Assembly: GCA_052043515.1 (NCBI GenBank)
Contig: JBQEQX010000001.1
Location: forward strand, 124,001-188,000
Source of the DNA: Ehrlichia sp052043515
GTDB lineage: Bacteria; Pseudomonadota; Alphaproteobacteria; Rickettsiales; Anaplasmataceae
Length of the DNA stretch: 64,000 nucleotides
Direction: 5' to 3'
Part shown: positions 40,436 to 49,659 of the stretch, piece by piece
How positions within the stretch are numbered: the stretch's first letter is position 1
How the letters are laid out: each line of letters begins with the position of its first letter
Position numbers and translations under genes: made by a program
Notes under the pieces: generated by a model
Databases searched by the model: none
Seen by the model: the letters and a program-made list of their open reading frames with translations, nothing else
Told to the model about the DNA's origin: nothing

Positions 40436-40453
40436 ATGCATTAAAAAATGCAT
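40436..40453 (-). terminator. Hairpin downstream of fabH
   Basis: ATGCATT (40436-40442) pairs with AATGCAT (40447-40453) over a 4-base A loop, 30 bases past the fabH stop on the minus strand. There is no U run directly after it, so a terminator role is tentative. Confidence 0.4.
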
Positions 40454-40482
40454 CGCATTATGAAATCTTGCATATCAGATCA

Positions 40483-41443
40483 CTAAATACGAATTAAGCA
40501 TGCACCCCATGTGAGACCAGCACCTATTGCTGCTAACACAGTAACATCGTTCTTTTTTTAATTTCCCAGAATCTTTCGCATAGGACAGCGCCAAAGGAAT
40601 TGAAGCCGCAGAAGTATTAGCATGTTTATCAATACTAACAATCATTTTTTCATAAGGTATTTTAAGTCTTCGCGCTACTAATTCAATAATACGTACATTA
40701 GCTTGATGCAAAATAAACCAATTAACATCATCCACCTTTAAATGATTTTGATTCAAAATTTTAAGTATTGAAGAACTCAATTTCTCAATAGCATGTTCAA
40801 ATACAACGGTACCGTTCATGCATATTGTCCCAGCAATACCATTATATGCTGTGCCGCCATTTGTATATAACAAATTATGAAAAGTTCCATCAGAGTATAA
40901 TATTGTCGATATAATACCACTACTTTCTTCAAAATTATTAGCTAATATTACCGCACCTGCTCCATCACCAAAGAGTACACATGTAGTTCTATCACTCCAA
41001 TCTATAATTCTTGACATGATCTCAGCACCTATAACTAGAGCTGTATTAACCTGAGCAGATTTAATAAAATTGTCAGCAATAGACATCGCATATATAAACC
41101 CAGAACATACAGCTTGAACATCAAAAGCAAAAGCACTTCTGCATCCTAATTTTGACTGAACTAAAGTAGCACAACTGGGAAAAGTTCTATCCGGGGTAGT
41201 AGTGGCAACAATAATTAGATCAATTTGATCTTTATCAATATGCGCATCACTTAAAGCTACCTTTGCTGCATTTACAGCCATATCTGAAGTCATCTCATTG
41301 TCAGAAGCAATATGCCTTTGTTTAATACCAGTCCTCTTAATTATCCATTCATCACTAGTGTCTACAGCTAAAGCAAGATTCTCATTCGTTACTAATTTTT
41401 CAGGCAAATAAGAACCTATCCCTGATACTCTAGATCTTCTCAT
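40483..41443 (-). CDS. fabH: 3-oxoacyl-ACP synthase III (FabH), one frameshift
   Basis: Starts fatty acid synthesis by condensing acetyl-CoA with malonyl-ACP. The catalytic Cys is in AVCSGFIYAMS, His in FILHQANVRIIELV and Asn in HANTSAASIPLAL. The frame breaks at T7 40553-40559; with six the C-terminus becomes KLKKNDVTVLAAIGAGLTW and ends at 40483, giving 319 aa. Uncorrected, the tail would be unrelated and run to 40475. ATG 41443 is taken as start; a TTG at 41458 overlaps the plsX stop. It is the third gene of rpmF-plsX-fabH. Confidence 0.95.
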
Positions 41444-41454
41444 AAATAATAACT

Positions 41455-42466
41455 TCAATTTAATTCATGAATAATTTTAGCATTAATATCATTAATTACA
41501 GCATTTACAGCTACTTTAACAGCATTAGCAAAAGCTATTTTATCAGCATTGCCATGACTTTTTACAACAACACCATTTAACCCAACTAATATAGCTCCAT
41601 TATACATTTTTGGATTAAACTTCATAAAATCTTTTTTTAACCTTGCTTTAAGCAACAATCCCGCAAACTTTGTTGTAATAGAGCTAGAAACAGACTCTTT
41701 GAAAATTGACGTAAAAGTATATGCTACAGACTCAGCAACTTTTAATACGACATTACCACAAAATCCGTCAACCACTATAACGTCAACTTCACTGTTTAAT
41801 ATATCAATAGGTTCAACATATCCACAAAAATTTATCTTATTTTCAATTTGTTTAAGTAATGAAAAGGCTTCCCTTATAACATCTGTCCCCTTGACTTCTT
41901 CTTGACCAATATTGAGTAGTGCAACTTTAGGATTTGCTATATTCAACACGGCTTTTGCAAAAGCATTACCCATAACAGCAAACTGAAACAAAGAGCTCGC
42001 ATCACAATCGATATTAGCGCCTAAATCCAATATAACAAAACTACCAGACCTAGAAGGTAGAACAGTGCAAATAGCTGGTCTATTTATATTGGGAAGTGTC
42101 CCCAACAGAAATCTTGAAATAGCCATTAAAGCACCAGTGTTTCCAGAAGATATAGCCCCATATGTTACACCATTTTTTTATACTATCAACTGCACACCAC
42201 ATGCTAGAAGACCTACGCCTTCTCAAAGCAAAAGAAGGTTTATCATTTGCTAGCACTACCTCTGAAGTATTGATAAATGAGCTATGGTCTCTAACTATTC
42301 TATGCTTATCTAATATGGGCAATACTTGATCTTCTCTACCATATATATTGAAAGAAACGTTTTTACCATCCAATAAACTCGTTAGAGCAAAATCTAACCC
42401 GCTAATCACTACTTCAGGACCGAAATCCCCCCCCATAGCATCCACTGCAATTGACATTATGCCCAT
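41455..42466 (-). CDS. plsX: Phosphate acyltransferase PlsX, one frameshift
   Basis: Makes acyl phosphate from acyl-ACP for phosphatidic acid synthesis. N-terminal MSIAVDAMGGDFGPEVVISG is the family signature. The C-terminal part carries FVILDLGANIDCDASSLFQFA and VVDGFCGNVVLKVAE. The two halves meet at T7 42173-42179: with six the sequence reads SIKNGVTYGAISSGNTGALM, restoring the conserved SSGNTGALM and 336 aa. It sits between rpmF (31 bases upstream) and fabH (overlapping or 13 bases downstream), the standard bacterial order. Confidence 0.95.
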
Positions 42467-42497
42467 TTATATATTTCCTAATAAAAATACCAAAAAA

Positions 42498-42681
42498 CTA
42501 TATATTACTACTCACTTCCAATATTTGCTTTCCATTATAATACCCACCCAAACATATATGGTGAGATAGCTTATATTCCCCGGTTGTCTTGTCAATCCCA
42601 ATGTTAGGAATCTTTAACTTACAGTGCGAACGATGCATATTACGACGTGACTTTGATTTTTTTTCTCTTTGGTACAGCCAT
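42498..42681 (-). CDS. rpmF: 50S ribosomal protein L32, one frameshift
   Basis: Short large-subunit ribosomal protein, hidden by a frameshift. From ATG 42679-42681 the product begins MAVPKRKK, the bL32 start, but T8 at 42657-42664 then forces a stop after 13 codons. With seven bases it continues SKSRRNMHRSHCKLKIPNIG and ends ILEVSSNI at 42498, 60 aa in all. The C-terminal ICLGGYYNGKQIL fits, and position before plsX is the classic rpmF-plsX-fabH arrangement. Confidence 0.92.
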
Positions 42682-42824
42682 TATATATAACTCTAAAATA
42701 AAAATACTGGCCTATATTATTATTGAAAAAACATAAATTAGCAAATATTTTTCAACCAACCCCTAGCAAAAATTTAGAAAAATAATTAAATATTATCACT
42801 AAATATTGAAATTCTATATTGTTT

Positions 42825-44015
42825 ATGTACAAAAACTTTGATTTTAAAATTACACACCAATATCACAATGCAAGATTAGGTATCATCCATACTCCACATG
42901 GCACAATTGATACTCCTGCCTTTATATTCTGCGCTACAAAAGCATCTATAAAGTCCGTTGATATATCAAAGATAAAAGAATCCAATACACAAGTGATATT
43001 ATCTAATACATATCACTTAATGTTACAGCCTGGGGAAGAGATTATTAAAAAATTGGGAGGATTACACAAAGTTACTGGTTGGGACAAGCCAATGCTTACA
43101 GATTCTGGAGGATATCAAATATTCAGTTTAGGGTATGGATCAGTTTCAAAAGAGATTAAAAGTGCAGGAAGACATTATAATTCAAAAACCTTAGTTTCCA
43201 TTAATGAAGATGGAGCCATTTTTAAGTCCTATATAAACGGCAGAATGTATTATCTAACACCAGAAAAATCAATACAAATTCAGCAAAAATTAGGTGCAGA
43301 TTTAATCGTTGTACTAGATGAATGTACACCTTTTCACATCAGCTACGACTATACAAAAAATTCAATGAACATGAGCCATAGATGGGCTATTAGATGTATT
43401 AACCAATTTAAAAAACATGACGATAACTCGCAAGCATTATATGGAATAATTCAAGGAGGAATCTACGAAGACTTAAGGGCCAACAGTTGCGACTTTATAA
43501 ACAGTATACCATTTTTTGGACATGCAATTGGCGGTTCACTAGGCGCATGTAAACAACAAATGTATGATATTATTTCATATACAGCAAGCAAGTTAGATAA
43601 GCAGCGTCCCATTCATCTGTTAGGAATAGGTAATATTGATGATATATTCCAAGGAGTAAAAGTTGGTATTGATACTTTCGATTGTGTGTATCCAACAAGG
43701 TTAGCTAGACACGGTGGGGCACTAGTAAAAATCAAGTACAGGAAAGAAGATAACCTTACTAAAGAATATGTAAATTTAAGAAACGAAAGATTTAAAATAG
43801 ACACAAACCCTATAGAATCAGACTGTTTATGTTTTACATGCTCCAACCATTCAAGAGGATATATACACCATCTTCTAAAAGCACAAGAACTATTAGCTTA
43901 TAGTTTGATCAGCATACACAACATATATTTCATGAATAACCTAATGCAATCTATTAGAAAAGCAATACTTAACAACCGACTAGAGGAAGAACAGAAGAAA
44001 TGGGTCACAAAGTAA
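42825..44015 (+). CDS. tgt: Queuine tRNA-ribosyltransferase
   Basis: Exchanges guanine 34 for the queuosine precursor in GUN-anticodon tRNAs. The 396-aa product shows ILSNTYHLMLQPGEEII, LTDSGGYQIFSL, VVLDECTPF with the catalytic Asp, GIIQGGIYEDLR and FDCVYPTRLARHGGAL with the second Asp. The zinc site is CLCFTCSNHSRGYIHHL plus His further on. Start is ATG 42825; the frame extends to a TTG at 42819. Uninterrupted. Convergent with pstB. Confidence 0.95.
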   Translation: MYKNFDFKITHQYHNARLGIIHTPHGTIDTPAFIFCATKASIKSVDISKIKESNTQVILSNTYHLMLQPGEEIIKKLGGLHKVTGWDKPMLTDSGGYQIFSLGYGSVSKEIKSAGRHYNSKTLVSINEDGAIFKSYINGRMYYLTPEKSIQIQQKLGADLIVVLDECTPFHISYDYTKNSMNMSHRWAIRCINQFKKHDDNSQALYGIIQGGIYEDLRANSCDFINSIPFFGHAIGGSLGACKQQMYDIISYTASKLDKQRPIHLLGIGNIDDIFQGVKVGIDTFDCVYPTRLARHGGALVKIKYRKEDNLTKEYVNLRNERFKIDTNPIESDCLCFTCSNHSRGYIHHLLKAQELLAYSLISIHNIYFMNNLMQSIRKAILNNRLEEEQKKWVTK

Positions 44016-44138
44016 CCAAGTACCACAACAGATATAATGTGTCTTTACAGTAAGAAACACACTGCGTATCAGCTTCCTAATATAACCACCTACTATAATC
44101 AAGTAGCATAAAAAGAGCTTCCAAAGCTTAAAAAATCA

Positions 44139-44901
44139 TTACAATTGATCAACTATATACCTTTTTGTTTTACTTGATTGTGGGTTTTGAAAAATTTCTT
44201 GAGTTGTGTTGTATTCAACTATTCTACCAGAATCAAAAACCGCTACTCTATCGGATACTTTTTTTAGCCTGTTTCATAGAATGAGTAACCACAATAATAG
44301 TAAAATTTTTCTTTAAATTTTGTATTAAATTCTCAATAACATTCGTGGCAACAGGATCAAGAGCAGAACATGGTTCATCCATAAGCAACATGGTTGGCCT
44401 TACAGCAATAGCACGTGCTATACATAAACGCTGTTGCTGACCTCCTGATAGTTCAAAAGCATTGTCTTTCAGTCTACCACACAATTCTTCCCACAACCCA
44501 ACACTTGTCAAACTTTTTTCGACAATCTCATCTAACTTTTTCTTGTTCTTAGCTAATCCATGCAGCTTTGGTCCATATGCAACATTATCGTATATGGACT
44601 TAGGAAAAGGATTAGGTTTTTGAAAAACCATACCAACTTTTGCACGAAGAAGAACCACATTAGTATTAACAGAGTATACGCCTATATCCTCAACATTCAA
44701 CTCACCTTTGATCTTACAACTGGATATAAAATCATTCATACGGTTAAAGCATCTAAGAAAAGTGGATTTACCACATCCTGATGGACCTATAAACGCTGTC
44801 ACTTCTCTCTTATATATATCTAAATTTATATCGTATAAAATCTGGTTGGTATCATACCATAAGCTCAAATCCCTAGCTGAAGCATGAATCTGCTGCGACA
44901 T
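44139..44901 (-). CDS. pstB: Phosphate ABC transporter ATP-binding protein PstB, one frameshift
   Basis: Cytosolic ATPase of the high-affinity phosphate importer. Walker A is FIGPSGCGKSTFLRCFNRMND, continued by MVFQKPNPFPKSIYDNVAYG, signature LSGGQQQRLCIARAI and Walker B LLMDEPCSALDP. Break at T7 44259-44265: with six the C-terminus reads AKKVSDRVAVFDSGRIVEYN and ends at 44139, 253 aa. ATG 44901 follows AGGG. Other pst genes are not adjacent, as usual in Rickettsiales. It directly follows dapB. Confidence 0.94.
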
Positions 44902-44919
44902 ACTAACCCTAATAAACAA

Positions 44920-45724
44920 CTACTCTTTAGCATCCATCATATCCGACATTGTATATATGCCAGGAGGTTGTTTTACTAACCACAGTGCTGCTTTTAGAGC
45001 AACTTTTGCATAGAGATTTTTATTCAATGTTCTGTGATTAAAATCTATCATCTCTCCATCACTTACAAACATAACCCTATGATCGCTTAAATCTCCTCCA
45101 CCTCTAGACACAGCATATCCAATAGTATTCACATCTTGTCTAGCTTCCTGTTGACTGCCTCTTACATATTGAGCCATTTTAAATGGAACACTTCTTCCTT
45201 TCGCTGCAGCTCTCCCTAAGATCAACGACGTACCAGATGGAGAATCCTTTTTTATATCTATGGTGCATCTCCCATATTTCAATATCATAATCAAACAGTT
45301 TCCTCGCAGTCTCTTCAACTAATTTTGCCAAAATATTCACACCAAAACTCACGTTTGCGGTCCACAAAAATGGTATAGTCTTGACATAATCCTCAAAAAC
45401 CATTTCGGTAGCAGCTGGTCCGGTAGTACCGCTCAGCATAGCCTTTTTCTTTTTTTCAGCCATCTTCATACACTCTAACATCATCTCAGGATTAGTAAAT
45501 TCTACAATAATATCTGAAACATCAAAGAGATGCTCTAAAGAATCAGTAATTTTCGCATCACAATCACAACCAACAACTTCTCCTAAGTTTTGTCCCACAT
45601 GTGCATTACCAGAACGAACAAGACCTGCACTTACTTGAGCATTAGCACTTGCAGATATCTCATTGACCAAACGCCTCCCCTGTTTACCTAAACAACCCAC
45701 TATTCCTATCTTTGCTTTTGTCAT
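44920..45724 (-). CDS. dapB: 4-hydroxy-tetrahydrodipicolinate reductase (DapB), one frameshift
   Basis: NAD(P)H reductase of the lysine/diaminopimelate pathway, which links functionally to lysA at the other end of the window. The N-terminal nucleotide site is KIGIVGCLGKQGRRLVNEI; MLSGTTG and TANVSFGVNILAKLV follow. Break at T6 45248-45253: with five, MHHRYKKDSPSGTSLILGRA is restored, the catalytic HHxxKxDxPSGT motif, giving 267 aa. The ATG overlaps the stop of the flavin reductase gene (ATGA) behind GGAGG, so translation is coupled. pstB follows 18 bases later. Confidence 0.95.
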
Positions 45725-46215
45725 AGCAAACCTCCTATCATCATATACTTTCCTCTATAATAAATTAACGGGCTTCCATCATTATTTAACTTAGAACAAT
45801 CTATAACTTGACCCACTATAATCTTATGATCTCCACCATCGTACACATGCTTCTTTACACAATATATGTATGACATAGCGCCATCAATGATCGGAATACC
45901 TTCTATAACATTACAACTAAAATCTTCCCAATCCTTCATATTACATTCCGCGAAACCTTGGGATATACCTTTTTGTTTATCAGTTAATATATTAACAACA
46001 AATTTTGAACACGAATTGAAAACCTCAAATCTAGAAGCAGACCTTTCAATCGAAAATAATACCATCGGCGGCACTAGGGAAACAGAATTAAACGAGTTAA
46101 CAGTAATACCACACCTAACTCCATCACGGCCAACCGTAGTAACAACCGTTACACCAGTAACAAATTCACTCAAACAAGATTTTATATAAGCCTTAGAAAA
46201 GTTACCTACTTGCAT
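45721..46215 (-). CDS. Flavin reductase domain protein
   Basis: FMN-binding split-barrel protein of the flavin reductase-like family, 164 aa. Characteristic parts are FVTGVTVVTTVGRDGVRCGITVNSF, VSLVPPMVLFSIERSAS, KFVVNILTDKQKGIS and GGDHKIIVGQVID with the conserved His. It supplies reduced flavin to some acceptor, which is not identifiable here. It is coupled to dapB by a 4-base overlap, so shared regulation is likely although no metabolic link is evident. Confidence 0.85.
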   Translation of the reverse strand: MQVGNFSKAYIKSCLSEFVTGVTVVTTVGRDGVRCGITVNSFNSVSLVPPMVLFSIERSASRFEVFNSCSKFVVNILTDKQKGISQGFAECNMKDWEDFSCNVIEGIPIIDGAMSYIYCVKKHVYDGGDHKIIVGQVIDCSKLNNDGSPLIYYRGKYMMIGGLL

Positions 46216-46246
46216 TAACCCACATACCTAACAACCACAAGCACCA

Positions 46247-47152
46247 TCACATCCGAATAACCCTACCAAATAATGTGCCTAAAAATAGAAATAATCCAAC
46301 ATATATATTTATCTTGAACATATACATACATTTTTCTGGATTGTCAAAATCTGATTTCTTATACTGGTAATAAAAAATTGCAGCAATTGCTAGAATTGCG
46401 ATGTAGAAAACAGGATGTAATACTGATACTATTCCAGCAGACACCCACATTGTCATGGCAATCATGTATAGCCTACCAATCCACGATCTAATATTGTCAC
46501 CAAATCTCACCGCAGTAGATTGTACCCCTATATTGATATCGCATTTTCTATCCTGCGCAGCATATATAGTATCATAACCTACTGTCCAAAAAACACAACC
46601 CAGATAAAGCAACACACAGCTTAACGTTAAATGACCAACAGCGGTGGTACACCCAATTAATACACCAGCATTAAAAACAACTCCAAGAAACAATTGTGGC
46701 CAAGAAAAATATCTTTTAGTTAGCGGATACAAAATGATCAGTATCATATATACAGCACTAATTTTAACTGTGTAAATATTAGTAAATATAAGCAGCACAC
46801 ATGCACACAATAACAGTAATAACATTACTCTTAATGCTTGGGTAACGCTTAAACTATTGTTAGCTAATGGTCTGTTTTTCGTTCTTTTAACTTGTGCATC
46901 TATTTTTCTGTCAAAAATATCATTAATTATACAGCCAACCGGTCTCATAATAAATGCCCCTATAGAACACAAAAACATACAAAAACATGCATTGATTGCG
47001 TTATGAGATACTAAAACTATACTACTAAAACTAGGAAATACTGACAATAAAATCACTTCCATACTATGTAATCTCAACAATGAATAATACTTACCACAAC
47101 CTGACAGAATATTTCTAACTTTACATAACATACATTCTACCAACACTAACAT
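46247..47152 (-). CDS. ubiA: 4-hydroxybenzoate polyprenyltransferase
   Basis: Inner-membrane prenyltransferase attaching the polyprenyl tail to 4-hydroxybenzoate in ubiquinone synthesis. The 301-aa product has several membrane helices and both Asp-rich motifs: INDIFDRKIDAQVKRTKNRPLA and YDTIYAAQDRKCDINIGVQST. RSWIG follows the second. No frameshift is seen. It lies 31 bases upstream of the flavin reductase gene on the same strand and 400 bases from divergent rpmH. Confidence 0.93.
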   Translation of the reverse strand: MLVLVECMLCKVRNILSGCGKYYSLLRLHSMEVILLSVFPSFSSIVLVSHNAINACFCMFLCSIGAFIMRPVGCIINDIFDRKIDAQVKRTKNRPLANNSLSVTQALRVMLLLLLCACVLLIFTNIYTVKISAVYMILIILYPLTKRYFSWPQLFLGVVFNAGVLIGCTTAVGHLTLSCVLLYLGCVFWTVGYDTIYAAQDRKCDINIGVQSTAVRFGDNIRSWIGRLYMIAMTMWVSAGIVSVLHPVFYIAILAIAAIFYYQYKKSDFDNPEKCMYMFKINIYVGLFLFLGTLFGRVIRM

Positions 47153-47555
47153 AAACCAAAAGTGGAATATGAGCCGTCATACAACAATAATATTTTCCAC
47201 AAAAAGAATAAGTTAAGAACCTATCAAAAAATTATTATACTATATCCACACTATATCCACATTGTTTAAATTTAATTACATAAATACAATACTAAATATT
47301 GTATATCTATAGTACTTTATAACTATTTATTTACAAATAAAAAATTTTAGCAACAATTTACAATTATAAGCTTAAGTAAACCCTAATAACTTTCATACTC
47401 TAGTTACACTTATCTACTAGAGATGAATTTCATAACAAATAGTGTCACTAACTTTTGATAAAATTAAAAAATACTAAATATCTTTCTTGACAAAGACTAC
47501 AGTAGCATGTAGCTTACGGGATATGGTTTTTTACACTATATCATGGAATTCTAGC
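47153..47555. other. Divergent regulatory region between ubiA and rpmH
   Basis: About 400 AT-rich bases with no gene, containing the promoters of ubiA (minus) and rpmH-rnpA (plus). The candidate rpmH promoter is listed separately. In many bacteria rpmH lies near dnaA and the origin; no DnaA-box cluster was recognised here. Confidence 0.5.
47487..47515 (+). promoter_or_regulatory. Candidate rpmH promoter
   Basis: TTGACA (47487-47492) is a perfect -35 hexamer, followed by a 17-base spacer and TAGCTT (47510-47515), a poor -10. It lies about 40 bases before the rpmH ATG. Confidence 0.4.
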
Positions 47556-47690
47556 ATGAAGAGAACTTTTCAGCCTAGTCGGGTTGTGCGTAAGCGTAGG
47601 CATGGCTTTAGGGCAAGGATGTCTACCAGAATGGGAAGGAGAATTTTAAATCGTAGGCGGGCTCAAGGTCGTCGTGTTTTATGCGCTTGA
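47556..47690 (+). CDS. rpmH: 50S ribosomal protein L34
   Basis: 44-aa basic protein of the large subunit, MKRTFQPSRVVRKRRHGFRA at the start, the bL34 signature, continuing ILNRRRAQGRR. The frame is open further upstream, but ATG 47556 is the universal start. It overlaps rnpA by 10 bases, the usual rpmH-rnpA arrangement. Its base composition is less AT rich than the surroundings, as expected for a strongly expressed Arg-rich gene. Confidence 0.96.
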   Translation: MKRTFQPSRVVRKRRHGFRARMSTRMGRRILNRRRAQGRRVLCA

Positions 47691-48040
47691 GTGGTATATC
47701 TACAATAAAAAGAAGGAAGGACTTTCTACTGGCAAAGGATTGTGGTGCTTCTGTAGGTGGGTTCGGTATGTTTTTGCAAGTTGTGAAAGACCCTCGTGGG
47801 ATATTAGAGGGCGATGCTGTTAGAGTTGGTTTTACAGTAAGTAAGAAAGTTGGTAAGGCTGTTGTGCGCAATAAAGTAAAAAGGCGTTTTCGTGCACTGG
47901 CGCGGGATGTTCTGGTTAAGTATGCCAACAAGGGGTATTGCTATGTATTGATTGGTAACAGATACACACCAAAGATAAGTTTTAAAGAAATGTCGTCAAG
48001 GTTGATAAAGTACCTGAATACTCCACATTTGTATTCTTAA
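47681..48040 (+). CDS. rnpA: Ribonuclease P protein component
   Basis: Basic protein subunit of RNase P, which matures tRNA 5' ends. 119 aa, with ISTIKRRKDFLLAKDCGASV at the N-terminus, VRVGFTVSKKVGKAVVRNKVKRRFR (RNR motif) and YVLIGNRYTPKISFKEM. Start ATG 47681 lies inside the end of rpmH. The RNA subunit gene was not found in this window. The next gene is a transporter rather than yidC/yidD. Confidence 0.94.
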   Translation: MRLSGISTIKRRKDFLLAKDCGASVGGFGMFLQVVKDPRGILEGDAVRVGFTVSKKVGKAVVRNKVKRRFRALARDVLVKYANKGYCYVLIGNRYTPKISFKEMSSRLIKYLNTPHLYS

Positions 48041-48047
48041 GAACAAT

Positions 48048-49439
48048 TTGGAGTTCATATCATATATTTATCACTTCTTTTCAGCTTCCGTGTTTAACTT
48101 GTGTGAGGCCAGTATGAACCTTTTAAATTTAGCATTATCTTTTCCAGCAGTGTTTTTACTATTGTTTTCTGGTATCTACCTATCAATAAAGTCAAGATTC
48201 TTGCAAATCAGAAAGCTCCCAAATGCAATTTCACTAATTACCACAAGGAAACATCATGATAAGTCACTTTCTATTGCCGCACTATGTACGATCATTGGAG
48301 GAAACTTAGGAGTTGGAAATATTTCAGGTACAGCAATTGCATTAAAGTCAGGAGGTCCTGGATTTGCATTATGGATGGTAATTATAGTAACACTGTGTGC
48401 AATTATAAAATATACAACTTGTTATTTGAGTATAGAAACACGCATTAAAATCAATAACCAATATATTGGAGGACCTGCTGTATATTTTAAACATGCATTC
48501 AATACAAAGAAAGCTGCTATAGTTTTCATTGTACTTATGCTTATATGCTCAATTGCAATAGGTAATCTTGTTCAAGTTAATTCTCTCTCAATACCAATGG
48601 AGTTGATCAATAAGCCACCAATAGTAGCGGGGTTGTTCATGTGTTTAATATTCTTTGCTGTTACAACATTAAGGTTAGATATCATTACAGCACTAATTTC
48701 AAAATTTGTCCCAACTATGGCTATAGCATATGTAATATTGTCATCTTTCGTATTATACAAGTTCAATCAGAATATTATACCTTCAATAAAATTAATTTTT
48801 GTTAATTTCCTTACATTTGAAAGCTTTAGATCAGGAATGATAGGTGCATTTATATTAGAAACATTTAATATAATTCAAGTCGGAACCTTTAGAGGTATAT
48901 TTGCAACAGATATAGGATTGGGATTAGAAGGCATAGTTCATTCTTCCATAGACAGCAATAGCAAAAACTTTAATATAAGTCAAAGCCTTATTTCTTTAAT
49001 ATCACCGTTCATAGTAGTTATTATTACATTAATTACAACTCTCGTCGTACTTGTCACTAACACATGGATTGGACCGTTTGAAAGTACCAATATGTGTATT
49101 GCCGCATTCAAATCTGCTTTCGATTATGAATACATAAATTATATCATCATAGCAATTATGTTTTGCTTTTCATTTACCACTGTTTTTACATGGTTCGTAT
49201 GTGCTAAAAGCACTCTATACTGTCTTACAGAAGGAAAAGACAGTTTATGTATTAAAATATGGAAAATCGTGTACACTATAATAATACCAATAGGTGCGTT
49301 AGGAAAGGTACAACTTCTTTGGGATATAGCTGATATTTCCATATCACTTATACTAATTAGTAATACTATTGCAATACTGATATTGCTACCAAAGTACCAA
49401 AATATATTTAAAAGCAGCGTCGATATTCATAAGGAATAA
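48048..49439 (+). CDS. Alanine/glycine:cation symporter (AGCS family)
   Basis: Inner-membrane amino acid symporter of 463 aa with about 10-11 membrane helices. The family signature GGNLGVGNISGTAIALKSGGPGF is present (helix 2-3), with GGPAVYFKHAF and the later GTFRGIFATDIGLG. Members import alanine or glycine with Na+. For an obligate intracellular bacterium this suggests uptake of host amino acids. It begins 7 bases after rnpA, so it probably shares its transcript. Uninterrupted. Substrate cannot be read from sequence. Confidence 0.88.
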   Translation: MEFISYIYHFFSASVFNLCEASMNLLNLALSFPAVFLLLFSGIYLSIKSRFLQIRKLPNAISLITTRKHHDKSLSIAALCTIIGGNLGVGNISGTAIALKSGGPGFALWMVIIVTLCAIIKYTTCYLSIETRIKINNQYIGGPAVYFKHAFNTKKAAIVFIVLMLICSIAIGNLVQVNSLSIPMELINKPPIVAGLFMCLIFFAVTTLRLDIITALISKFVPTMAIAYVILSSFVLYKFNQNIIPSIKLIFVNFLTFESFRSGMIGAFILETFNIIQVGTFRGIFATDIGLGLEGIVHSSIDSNSKNFNISQSLISLISPFIVVIITLITTLVVLVTNTWIGPFESTNMCIAAFKSAFDYEYINYIIIAIMFCFSFTTVFTWFVCAKSTLYCLTEGKDSLCIKIWKIVYTIIIPIGALGKVQLLWDIADISISLILISNTIAILILLPKYQNIFKSSVDIHKE

Positions 49440-49659
49440 AAATTTATTTTTACCTAGATAAGAGTAAATGCGTTACATAGTACCTTCCATTGATGTTGCT
49501 ACTTATCAGATATCAGCTAATTTTGCCATCGACTAAAAAAACAGAACCCAACATGGTGCTCGTTGTGCAATAATCCACTACTGGAAACTATCATTAGAAA
49601 AACAAAAACTGCTATAATTTAGTTCACACAAATTTTTATCAGTCATATAACAAAACACT

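Larger units (their letters stand above)
39880..40482. other. Intergenic region with two palindromes
   Basis: About 600 bases between convergent tadA (plus) and fabH (minus). No gene was recognised; a 60-codon minus frame (40179-40361) has no family resemblance. Two short dyads at 40138-40157 and 40436-40453 are listed separately. Confidence 0.5.

Noticed and set aside
47153..47555. Chromosome origin near rpmH
   Set aside because: No dnaA gene and no cluster of DnaA boxes seen; rpmH position alone is not evidence in Rickettsiales.
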